The notes beneath the pieces are model-generated. The model did not search any database. It was not told where the DNA came from and worked only from the letters and a program-made list of their open reading frames with translations. A program made the position numbers and the translations under genes. A DNA stretch of 19,043 nt from JBLXBZ01 sp048265185 (GTDB taxonomy: Bacteria; Pseudomonadota; Alphaproteobacteria; Rhizobiales; Stappiaceae): assembly GCA_048265185.1 (NCBI GenBank), contig JBLXBZ010000020.1:1-19043 (forward strand), given 5' to 3'. Shown here one piece after another: positions 1 to 7,429 of this stretch. Numbering within the stretch: the first letter of the stretch is position 1; every line of letters begins with the position of its first letter.

Positions 1-82
1 CCGTTTCATTGCCTGTCTCCTTCGTTGAGGAACAGGCTAACCCAAAATCGGGAACATCTCAGGGGAGCACGTCACTTCTGGC

Positions 83-973
83 TTGATTTTCAAAATATCG
101 GCACAGCGCTCCTGCAGTTTGGCTGAGCTGTGTCAGGGCAACAGCCTGAACCTTGAAAATACGCAACGTCTTTTGAAATTTTTGAGCTTTCTTGGCTATG
201 TACAGCTTGACGGTGACGAGATTTCTCTTGGGCGGAAGGGGGCTGAACTGGCGTCATCCTCGTCCTACCTGAATTGGGTCAGGACAGAGCTCAGCGAAAC
301 CTATTGGAAGATATGGCCAAACCTGATCTCGGCACTCCGGGATCAGAGTGTTCCCTTCGAGCAGGAATGGGGGCAGCAGTTCTTCGATTACCTCGCCGGT
401 AACGCTCCACTCGGCAAATACTTTCACGATGCCATGACCGCCTTTAGCAACGAAGTTAGTCCACAAATCGGCAAGGTGTTGAACCTGACGGATTCTACTG
501 CGATTTGCGATGTCGGCGGAGGCAATGGAACACTTGCCGCCAGTCTGAACCAAATCCATCCGGGAAAACGCTTTATCGTCTTTGATCGCTATGAAGGAAA
601 AGCACCGGAAGGCACCGCAGGAAACATCAGCTTCGTGGATGGTGACTTTTTCAAGAAACCGCCTCCGAAAGCGGACATCTACCTGCTGAAGAACATCTTA
701 CATGATTGGCCTGATGAAGACGCGCTTGAAATTCTCAAGAACGTCGCCGGCGCTATGGGGCCTGAGGCGAGAACCTACATTGTCGAGATTGTTCTTGATT
801 CGGACGAGTTCTTCGGCCACGGCCTAGATCTGGTGATGATGGCACTGTTCGCGGGCAAGGAGCGCACGCTAGAGCAGTTTCAAACGCTGGCTGCCCAAGC
901 CGGCCTGTCGCTCGGGTTCACCGCATTTGTAGACGGCAAATTAGCCGTAATGGAAGCCAGACGATCGAACTGA
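83..973 (+). CDS. SAM-dependent O-methyltransferase (N-terminus incomplete)
   Basis: This is a class I SAM-dependent methyltransferase of the Methyltransf_2 type (hydroxyindole/caffeate OMT-like), which methylates a hydroxyl on a small molecule in the cytoplasm. Residues about 1-60 resemble the winged-helix dimerisation domain. SAM motif I is DVGGGNG at 143-149. The KNILHDWPDEDA block at 203-214 carries the family's catalytic His (H207), and GKERTLEQF near the C-terminus is also typical. The only start in the open frame is TTG at 83; the frame is open back to position 41 with no ATG or GTG. An AGGGGAG at 61-67 lies 15 bases upstream, which is far for a ribosome site. The protein is 296 aa against about 330-340 for the family, and the missing part is the N-terminal dimerisation helix. 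I infer a 5' truncation or a non-canonical start. It is the first gene of a five-gene same-strand operon. The family call is firm; the substrate is unknown. Confidence 0.85.
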   Translation: MIFKISAQRSCSLAELCQGNSLNLENTQRLLKFLSFLGYVQLDGDEISLGRKGAELASSSSYLNWVRTELSETYWKIWPNLISALRDQSVPFEQEWGQQFFDYLAGNAPLGKYFHDAMTAFSNEVSPQIGKVLNLTDSTAICDVGGGNGTLAASLNQIHPGKRFIVFDRYEGKAPEGTAGNISFVDGDFFKKPPPKADIYLLKNILHDWPDEDALEILKNVAGAMGPEARTYIVEIVLDSDEFFGHGLDLVMMALFAGKERTLEQFQTLAAQAGLSLGFTAFVDGKLAVMEARRSN

Positions 974-1013
974 TTATTCCTTCATTCAATTCGATGAGTA
1001 CGGAGCAAAGCGA

Positions 1014-2258
1014 TTGACACATGCAAACAACTGGCAAGCCAGAAAAATACGGTTGGCCAAGTCGCATCAGTTGCAGATTAACAATGTGGGTGTCAACAAC
1101 ACCGAATTCACCCACAGAATGAACAAAACCATCAGGAGGACAGACGGAAATGAGTTGACCGAATTTGTCTCCTGTTCCTATCTTGGACTTGAAACTCACC
1201 CCCTGCTTGTCGCGGCCGCCAAGGAGGCGCTTGACCAATTTGGGGTTCAGTTTGCCGCCGCCCGGACCCGGGTCATGCCTGCGTTCTATTCCGAACTGGA
1301 TCGTACGCTTTCCCGCATATTCGCAAATTCCTACCTCACGACTTTCAACGCGGTCAGTCCTTGTCACTCGGCTGTGTTTCCATTGCTTGCCAGCGGAGAA
1401 CTGCCGCACTTTCAATACGACAACTATCCTCTCTTTCTGATGGACCGCACCTCGCACGCTTCAATCCAGCTCAATCGCGGGCTTCTCGCGCAATTTGGAG
1501 AAATTAGGCGACTTGACTGTTCGGATGTAAATCAGGTCGAGGACGCGGTGTCCGATGCGCTGAATGAGAAGCGAAAGCCAATTGTGATAACTGACAGCGT
1601 CGGGTCTATGGGCGGTTTGTTCCCGGTACGGCAAATCGTGGATGTTGTTGGCAGGTGCGGCGGATACGCTTATTTCGACGATGCCCACGGAACGTCCGTG
1701 TTCGGGGAGAAGGGTCAGGGTTACGTACTCGAGCAGCTTGAGGGAGAGCTGCCGCCCCATGTGATCCTGGCAGGCTCATTGTCCAAGGCCTTTGGGGCGC
1801 ATGGCGGGTTTGTTGCCTCAAGGTTCGAAGCGACAAACAACTTCATCCGACGGTTCGGAAGCACCTACATTTTCGGTGGACCACCGTCGCTCCCTGGCTT
1901 GGCGTCGTGCCTAGCGGCAGGGACGCTTCATCTGGACGGTACGGTTGACAGGCTTCAGGGCGAGCTTGCTGCTAATCTTCGGCTTTTTGACAACCTGCGC
2001 TAGGACACGATCAATCACGGCACGGCAGCCCCCATTCGGGGACTTAGAGTCGGCGACGAGTTCAAGGCGATCAGGCTAGCACAATCACTGCAAGCAAAGG
2101 GATACATGACGACAACTGCGATGTTTCCGACCGTCCGGAAAGGTGAGGCAATGTTGCGTTGCGCGATCTCAGCACAGCACCGCCCGGATGAAATTGAAGG
2201 GCTGTTGGCCGCGTATGAAGAGATAGAGATGGATTCTAGTATGGGGGTCGCCTCCTGA
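1014..2258 (+). pseudogene. Alpha-oxoamine-synthase-like PLP enzyme, interrupted by in-frame TAG
   Basis: This is a fold-type I PLP enzyme of the alpha-oxoamine synthase group (8-amino-7-oxononanoate synthase/KBL/CqsA-like). That group condenses an amino acid with an acyl thioester with loss of CO2. SCSYLGLETHP (53-63), SHAS (147-150), FDDAHGTSVFG (221-231, cofactor-binding Asp and His) and SLSKAFGAHGG (255-265, PLP Lys K258) are visible. The start is TTG at 1014 with GGAG at 1002-1005 upstream. The frame hits TAG at 2001-2003 (codon 330). The same frame then continues for 84 more codons with unmistakable family C-terminal sequence (APIRGLRVGDEFKAIRLAQ, then TAMFPTVRKGEAMLR) to a TGA at 2256-2258. 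That TGA overlaps the ATG of the next gene. The 329-residue product would lack the C-terminal domain. This is either a nonsense mutation or a sequencing error; programmed read-through is unsupported. Confidence 0.87.
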
Positions 2259-3424
2259 TGGGTTTGACATCACCCAAAACAAGAGAAAATTTCATATATT
2301 CTCATATATTCTCCAACGAATTCACATTCTTTGCAGTCCTCCCCTTCTTGTCGGCCCTAGAACAACTGGACGCCTTCGAGGTTGGTGCAATTCTTGGTGG
2401 CAGCCTGATCCTGGAATCAATGCTGATGCTGGTTTTCTCTTCCAGATTGCCAACTCTTTCAGCGAGAATGGTCTTTGCGTTGAACGCTGGGCTGATGTTC
2501 GCAGCCTGGAGCGTCTTGATCATATCGCCGGGCATCACCGGTATCATCATATTCTATGCGCTCATTTCCATCTCCAAGGGGCTTGTGAAGCCTCTGGCAC
2601 GGACGGCTCTCATGCGACTGGTGGGACAGGCAGCAAGCGAACGCGCTTTTCAGAATATTTCGATGATCCAGAATCTCGCAATCGTGGTTGCACCGCTCGT
2701 GGGAAGTACAGCGGTCTTTGGCGATGCCTCCATCATTTTCCTTATTTTCCTTGCGATCTACTGCGGGCTTTTCATACTCTCCTTGGTATGTTTCGGCGGT
2801 AGCCAACTCTGGATTGAAAGCAGCGGTGGTTCGATGGGGAGGGGGGTCTTTCAAGTTTTTAGAACCCCGGAAACCATCAGGCTGATAGTTTCCATCTTCA
2901 CCGCGTTCATGATCATGGGCCTATTCATTACAGGAACGGTGCTTATTCCGGATTATCGGCCATCATTGAGTGCCTATGTTGGTGTCTTCTTCTCCATTGT
3001 CGGCGTTTCAATTGTCATCTGGCGGTTACTGTTTCACCATTTAGTTCCGGTTTCGGTTCAGAAGAACGTTTATGTTCTCTCCTTGATCGGCGCGTCGTCT
3101 GCCATTTTTTTCTTTGGCGACCTCTGGATTTCCATTGCGTGCCTTGCTGCCTATGCGGTGTTTGAGACCACCATTATTCCAATGATCTACAGCTCCTGTG
3201 GTCACGGGGTAGAAGAGCGGCTCCATAGCCTTGCTTTTTCATGCCTTCTGATAGCCGGCAACCTCGGGCAAGCCGCCGGATCCCTCGTCAGCGGCTATGT
3301 GATTGAGGCTCTTCAGGAACCCAAAGTAGTTCTCGCAGCTATTGTTGGGCTCCTCGCGATTTCGAGCGTCATGTCTCTGGCTTCTGCCTTAGGGCCCACC
3401 ACCAAACAGGAGCAGGTTCAGTGA
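2258..3424 (+). CDS. MFS-family efflux transporter
   Basis: This is a 388-residue, very hydrophobic inner-membrane protein with about 11-12 predicted membrane segments. A more polar loop around residues 185-200 divides two six-helix halves, as in major facilitator superfamily transporters. It most likely exports the product of the surrounding biosynthetic operon and may give self-resistance. The ATG overlaps the stop of the PLP-enzyme gene (TGATG), suggesting translational coupling, and its own TGA overlaps the GTG of the following gene. No substrate-specific motif is recognisable. The superfamily call rests on length, hydrophobicity pattern and context rather than on a diagnostic signature. 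Confidence 0.75.
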   Translation: MGLTSPKTRENFIYSHIFSNEFTFFAVLPFLSALEQLDAFEVGAILGGSLILESMLMLVFSSRLPTLSARMVFALNAGLMFAAWSVLIISPGITGIIIFYALISISKGLVKPLARTALMRLVGQAASERAFQNISMIQNLAIVVAPLVGSTAVFGDASIIFLIFLAIYCGLFILSLVCFGGSQLWIESSGGSMGRGVFQVFRTPETIRLIVSIFTAFMIMGLFITGTVLIPDYRPSLSAYVGVFFSIVGVSIVIWRLLFHHLVPVSVQKNVYVLSLIGASSAIFFFGDLWISIACLAAYAVFETTIIPMIYSSCGHGVEERLHSLAFSCLLIAGNLGQAAGSLVSGYVIEALQEPKVVLAAIVGLLAISSVMSLASALGPTTKQEQVQ

Positions 3425-4452
3425 TAATTGGAAATATAAAAGAACCGTTTATTTTATTCAGAACAAGTGGAACCACAGGAAAACCAAGGTATTTTGCGCA
3501 TTCTCGCCGATTCGATGAAAACGTCATAGAACGCGGACTTATCTGCTTGCGGAAGGTTCACGAAGGCGAAGTTATGGTGAACTGCTTTTGGCCTTCTGAA
3601 CTGAATGGCGCGTATTACTTTGTCGAAGCCGTATGTCGGGATGCCCGTGTAAGCTATATCGGACTAGGAAATGGGCTTTTAGAGGACCTTGCGGAGATCT
3701 CACAACATGTTCCGGGTCTCTGCATCACCACAACTGGGTCCGGTCTGGCCAGGTATCTTCGGGACGACATCCATGTGAGCAAAATCGTCTTCATCGGTGA
3801 CTTGCCGTCGGAGGATAAGCTTGAAGAAGCACGGATGCGAGGAATTGCTGTTCATCCGCTTGCATACGCCACGACCGAGTTCGGCCCCATCGGATGTTAC
3901 AGCCACACGGATGCGGACGGCAAATTCTTCTACGAATGTTTCGATGAATTCGACTTCAATATAGCACCGATCGTTCAAGATGATCCCTCTACCGGAGAGC
4001 TTTTACTGCGCGCGAGCTCCCTGTCGAAAGGCCAAGAATATCGATACACCGGCGACATCGTCAGGGTAGCGACTTTCAATGACCGCCCGGTGTTTGAGAT
4101 CGTCGGCAGAATGGAAGATTCGATTAAATTTCAGGGAGGTCTTCTCAACCGAAATCAGTTCGATCATCAGTTGAAGGAGCATTATGGATATCTTCCTAGT
4201 TTTCAGTGCATCTACTCCTGTGGCGACGCAGGTGCACATTTCCGCGTCGTAATCGATACGGACCATCTGCGAGAAACGGAGCTGATCGAAAGATTTGCGG
4301 AGAACTATGCAATCAACTTCGCGCTTGCAGGAGCGACTGTCGAGATATGCCACCCGCGTCAGCATCCTTTCGTGTATCGTCGAGGAAAAATCCCTGCTTT
4401 TGTAAATAATTCAATACTCGATGAAACATTGAGAAAGGATCCGAATGCGTAA
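3421..4452 (+). CDS. Compact AMP-forming adenylating enzyme (acyl-/aminoacyl-AMP ligase-like)
   Basis: This is an ANL-superfamily adenylating enzyme that would activate a carboxylic acid with ATP as an acyl-AMP, for transfer to CoA, a carrier protein or an amine. Core motifs appear in order: the P-loop RTSGTTGKP at 14-22, TTEFG at 151-155, YTGD at 209-212, GRMEDSIKFQGG at 229-240, and a C-terminal GKI with the probable catalytic Lys (K323). At 343 residues it is much shorter than usual members (430-550). The P-loop begins only 14 residues from the start, so the large N-terminal subdomain is absent. The upstream sequence belongs to the transporter gene, so this is not an obvious start-site error. 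The start is GTG with AGGAG at 3408-3412 eight bases upstream, overlapping the transporter's stop. It overlaps the ATP-grasp gene by 8 bases. The substrate is unknown. Confidence 0.8.
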   Translation: MIIGNIKEPFILFRTSGTTGKPRYFAHSRRFDENVIERGLICLRKVHEGEVMVNCFWPSELNGAYYFVEAVCRDARVSYIGLGNGLLEDLAEISQHVPGLCITTTGSGLARYLRDDIHVSKIVFIGDLPSEDKLEEARMRGIAVHPLAYATTEFGPIGCYSHTDADGKFFYECFDEFDFNIAPIVQDDPSTGELLLRASSLSKGQEYRYTGDIVRVATFNDRPVFEIVGRMEDSIKFQGGLLNRNQFDHQLKEHYGYLPSFQCIYSCGDAGAHFRVVIDTDHLRETELIERFAENYAINFALAGATVEICHPRQHPFVYRRGKIPAFVNNSILDETLRKDPNA

Positions 4453-5365
4453 CATCATCTGGGTCGTCGATCGTTCGAACTTCACATCAATTATCACCGA
4501 GGCCTATGAAACGTTCTATACTGAGCAATTCAAAAGAATTGGTGTCGATCTTCGGTTTTGCGATATAGGCGAGATCCTGATCGGCTCCAACTCCTCGAAC
4601 TGCGATGTACCGGGAGACCCCGTCACCACAGCCTATTTCGTTTCCGCGTTTTCCTCCAACACCAGGTCTCACGACTACCTTCAGAACTTGGTTTCCTTTC
4701 TGGAGTTGCGGGGGTTCAAGGTTGCCTCGCAAACGGACTTCGAAACTGATCTTAAGATGGGCAACAAGTTCCTAGCGTCTACGTGGCTGTTTAAAAACCG
4801 GTTTCCTGCAATTGAAACATATCTGCTGCCGCGGCTCGCTCACAATGAACGAGATCCATTTGTCGAATTCATTGCCGAGAAGTTCGAGTTTCCACTGGTG
4901 ATCAAGCCGAATTGCCTTGCAATGGGCTATGGCGTCTTTCAGATCACCGATAGGGACAGTTTCCGTGGGGTTCTCGATACGATCGCAGGTCAATCGCTGC
5001 CGTACATCATCCAACCGAGAATAAACTACGTCGAGGAACAGCGTATCTATCTGACGGGCGAAACGGTTCTGACGGCCGTAGCCAAGAAGTTTCCACCCTA
5101 CGGATTCGTTTCAAATTACTCCCGTGGCGGGACGACTTCGAAAACGAAGGTCACTGACGCTGTGAAACACATCAGCATATCTCTTGCTCGTATTATACCG
5201 TCCAGTTTCCTGTCGATTGACTTTCTGATTGGTGTTGAGGGCGAGATTTGCATCAACGAGATAGCCACGGTGGCGGCTGGCTACAGTTCTCAGTGCTTGG
5301 ATGAAATCGATCAGCTTCGCATCACGACGGCCATTTACAAATCCATCTCGGAGCAATTTTACTGA
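4445..5365 (+). CDS. ATP-grasp ligase (RimK-like)
   Basis: This is an ATP-grasp carboxylate-amine ligase that would form an amide or peptide bond through an acyl-phosphate. Residues about 1-100 form a divergent N-terminal domain. FPLVIKPN (149-156) supplies the nucleotide-binding Lys of the ATP-grasp fold. YIIQPRINYVEEQRIYLTG (187-205) is the RimK-like second strand set. SIDFLIGVEGEICINE (257-272) carries the metal-binding acidic residues, in the order INE instead of the common EVN. The length (306 aa) is normal for stand-alone ligases of this family. It is the last gene of the operon and overlaps the adenylase gene by 8 bases. By analogy with bacilysin- or dapdiamide-type pathways, it probably joins an amino acid to the product of the upstream enzymes, but that is inference. 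Confidence 0.83.
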   Translation: MRNIIWVVDRSNFTSIITEAYETFYTEQFKRIGVDLRFCDIGEILIGSNSSNCDVPGDPVTTAYFVSAFSSNTRSHDYLQNLVSFLELRGFKVASQTDFETDLKMGNKFLASTWLFKNRFPAIETYLLPRLAHNERDPFVEFIAEKFEFPLVIKPNCLAMGYGVFQITDRDSFRGVLDTIAGQSLPYIIQPRINYVEEQRIYLTGETVLTAVAKKFPPYGFVSNYSRGGTTSKTKVTDAVKHISISLARIIPSSFLSIDFLIGVEGEICINEIATVAAGYSSQCLDEIDQLRITTAIYKSISEQFY

Positions 5366-5437
5366 GATAGTGACCTGCCATCGTCATCTCTCGCAGGTGG
5401 TCCGTTGCGTTATTGGGTTCAGGTCGGTGAAAGCGTG
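5366..5437. other. Operon 3' flank and left edge of IS remnant
   Basis: There is no T-tailed terminator after the ATP-grasp gene. ACCTGC and GCAGGT arms around 5373-5398 could form a weak hairpin. The 14 bases at 5399-5412 (GGTCCGTTGCGTTA) match the IS6-type terminus GGACTGTTGCATTA at 11 positions. A 10-base GCAGGTGGTC at 5393-5402 is the exact reverse complement of 5673-5682 near the other end of the IS remnant. Confidence 0.35.
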
Positions 5438-5698
5438 TTACGCCCGCGCCAGCTGCTGTGTCGACCGTAAGCGCGTCTGCACCCAACGGTATATCGTGGC
5501 CGCATCGATCATGATCCCACGCTCGGCAAGAAGATCGCGAACGTTGCGATAGGACAGCGGATACCGGCAATACCACCGAACGGCGAGCAGGATCACATCT
5601 TTCGGAAATCGATGGCTTTTGAACGGGTCACGACACGGCATGGCGGCTCCTCCTCGCAAGCAAGATCGCACCGACCACCTGCATAATGCAACAGTCCC
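5399..5698 (-). mobile_element. Internally deleted IS6-family element
   Basis: This is an approximately 300-bp derivative of an IS6-family element. The right terminus TAATGCAACAGTCCC (5684-5698) is the typical IS6 end read in reverse. A degenerate left terminus (5399-5412) matches it at 11 of 14 positions. The interior holds only the first 50-60 codons of the transposase. No 8-bp target duplication is visible at the two edges (5391-5398 against 5699-5706). The left boundary is uncertain. Confidence 0.55.
5438..5671 (-). pseudogene. IS6-family transposase, N-terminal remnant
   Basis: The - strand reads the conserved start of an IS6/IS26-family DDE transposase. FKSHRFPKDVILLAVRWYC leads into YPLSYRNVRDLLAERGI and then AATIYRWVQ, the family's N-terminal helix-turn-helix. 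The more likely start is the internal ATG at 5641-5639, giving MPCRDPFKS. Right after YRWVQ the similarity stops. The frame runs through about 12 unrelated residues to a stop near 5438, so the whole DDE catalytic core (normally about 190 further residues) is missing. It cannot be an active transposase. The proximal IS terminus lies at 5684-5698. Confidence 0.85.
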
Positions 5699-6211
5699 CC
5701 CTCGAGCACCCGTCGACTTCGAACGGCAGAAAATGAACGCCGAAGGCGTCTAGAAAACGCGGGGCTATTCATACGGGCTTCAAGACGGTTCGCGGGAATC
5801 AGCGCTCTATTTCATTTTCCTGAGTCGCTGGAGCGCACAGGGAGGCGCGGCCTAGAGGGGAAAGAGCGCAGAGAGAACCATTGGCAGACCCTGCCAGGAG
5901 CCCTTTGGATGAATTTCGAGGATGGTCAATCACACGAGCGAAAAGTCACATGGGGGAAATGCGAAAGATAAGAATAGACTTATTAAGTTACTGAAAAAAA
6001 TGATATTTCGGAGTAAAAGCCACCTTACTCGAGATCGTTTTTTGGGCGACGGCGCTTCCGTGATCGAAAAGCTGAAATCACCAAGAGTTTTAGAGCGGCG
6101 TCGGCGGCGTTAAGTATTTGTTAACTGAAAACTTCTTGCGCGCCTGAGCCGTTTGTGTCAACTCTGACGGTAAATTAATCGCTGAGATCGAAAAGCCGTC
6201 AGGAGATCCGA
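5699..6211. other. repA upstream region without a firm gene
   Basis: This is 513 bases between the IS terminus and repA. A 63-codon + strand frame at 5922-6113 encodes a very basic peptide ending in RRRRR. It has only a weak ribosome site and no recognisable family, so I do not call it a gene. The last 100 bases are expected to carry the repABC promoter, but no strong -35/-10 pair stands out. A 6-bp inverted repeat (TGACGG 6165-6170, CCGTCA 6196-6201) lies directly before repA. I found no match to the usual repABC parS palindrome (GTTNNCNNNNGNNAAC) here. Confidence 0.4.
6165..6205 (+). promoter_or_regulatory. repA leader hairpin and ribosome binding site
   Basis: TGACGG at 6165-6170 pairs with CCGTCA at 6196-6201. 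The last base of the right arm is the first base of the AGGAG ribosome site (6201-6205), which sits six bases before the repA ATG. The hairpin could modulate repA translation. This is seen in sequence; the function is inferred. Confidence 0.35.
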
Positions 6212-7429
6212 ATGCCGCTAAGCGAGTTCACGGCACGCAAGTCGGACACTACGAAGAAGATCGGGGATTACACCCGGCAGCTCTCGAACGAGCTTAACTC
6301 GATGCGAGCGAAAATGTATCCGCCGGAATCTCAAAAAGTCTTCGGCCGGACGTTTTCTACGCTTGATCTTGTGAAATTGCTCGGCGTTCCGGAAAGCACT
6401 CTTCGTAACCTGACGCTCGAAGGCAAAGGGCCTCAGCCGCACCGGGCGGAAAATAACAAGCGTCTCTATAGCATCGAACAGGTATGGGAGCTTCGTGAGT
6501 ATTTAGCCGAACGCAGACCGGATGAAGCTTTGACCCTTCTCCCACATCGCAGGGAAGGGGAGCAGCTCCAGATAATCGCAACGGCCAACTTTAAAGGCGG
6601 ATCGTCAAAAACCACAACATCGGTTCATCTGGCCCATTACCTCGCCATTCAGGGATATCGGGTTCTTTGCGTCGATCTCGATCCGCAGGCGTCGATGACC
6701 TCGACATTTGGTATTCAGCCCGAATTTGATCTTGATCCCAATACCACCGCATATGCGGCGCTTCGGTATGACGACGAGCGTAAAGCGCTGGTCGAGGTCA
6801 TCCGCTCGACCTACTTTCCGGGGGTTCATATTGTTCCGGGAAATCTGGAGTTGATGGATTTTGAGTTTGATACTCCGAACTATTTGAAGAACGATCATCG
6901 CGATGAGCTTGGCGTTTTCTTTGAGAGGTTGAAGACCGCCATTGCCTCTGTTGAGCGCCATTACGATGTGGTGATCCTCGATACTCCGCCGTCTCTGGGA
7001 TACACGACGCTGGCCGCGCTGTATGCGGCTACCGCTCTCGTAATCACCGTACACCCCGCGATGCTGGATGTGGCGTCTTGCAATCAGTTTCTGATCATGA
7101 TTTCGGAACTTGCGGAAACGCTGGAGGCTTTCGGCGCCAAATTCGATCACGACTGGATCCGGTTTCTACTGACGCGGGTGAACCCGAACGACGGCCCTCA
7201 AAAATACATGTCCAGTGTTATGCGACGGCTTTTCGCCGACGATGTTCTTATCGCCGAAGCATGGGAGTCGACCGCTATCGCCGCCGGTGGCGTGGCGAAG
7301 AAATCTCTATATGAATTGGAGTCCGGTGAAGTTGGCAGGGACGCTTATAAGCGCGCTCGAGAGAGCGCTGACCGAGTGAACGAGGAAATTCTCGGCGTCA
7401 TCAAAACAACGTGGGGGCGTAAGTTATGA
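6212..7429 (+). CDS. repA: Plasmid partitioning ATPase RepA
   Basis: RepA is the ParA-family Walker ATPase of repABC replicons. It segregates the plasmid together with RepB and represses the repABC operon. The first 120 residues hold the RepA-specific N-terminal DNA-binding region with a MerR-like segment (FSTLDLVKLLGVPESTLRNL, 48-67). The deviant Walker A is KGGSSKTT (128-135), followed by DLDPQAS (155-161) and a Walker B-like VVILDTPPSLG. The length (405 aa) is typical. The ATG is preceded by AGGAG six bases upstream. The stop overlaps the repB start (ATGA), as is common in repABC operons. Codon use and length are normal and no lesions are seen. Confidence 0.96.
   Translation: MPLSEFTARKSDTTKKIGDYTRQLSNELNSMRAKMYPPESQKVFGRTFSTLDLVKLLGVPESTLRNLTLEGKGPQPHRAENNKRLYSIEQVWELREYLAERRPDEALTLLPHRREGEQLQIIATANFKGGSSKTTTSVHLAHYLAIQGYRVLCVDLDPQASMTSTFGIQPEFDLDPNTTAYAALRYDDERKALVEVIRSTYFPGVHIVPGNLELMDFEFDTPNYLKNDHRDELGVFFERLKTAIASVERHYDVVILDTPPSLGYTTLAALYAATALVITVHPAMLDVASCNQFLIMISELAETLEAFGAKFDHDWIRFLLTRVNPNDGPQKYMSSVMRRLFADDVLIAEAWESTAIAAGGVAKKSLYELESGEVGRDAYKRARESADRVNEEILGVIKTTWGRKL

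Noticed and set aside
2001..2003. TAG as recoded amino acid (pyrrolysine-like)
   Set aside because: No pyl genes or context in the window, and alphaproteobacteria do not normally use pyrrolysine; a nonsense mutation or sequence error is simpler.
5922..6113. 63-residue basic ORF upstream of repA
   Set aside because: Weak ribosome site, no recognisable domain, Arg-rich low-complexity end; it lies in the expected repABC promoter region. Kept only as a remark.
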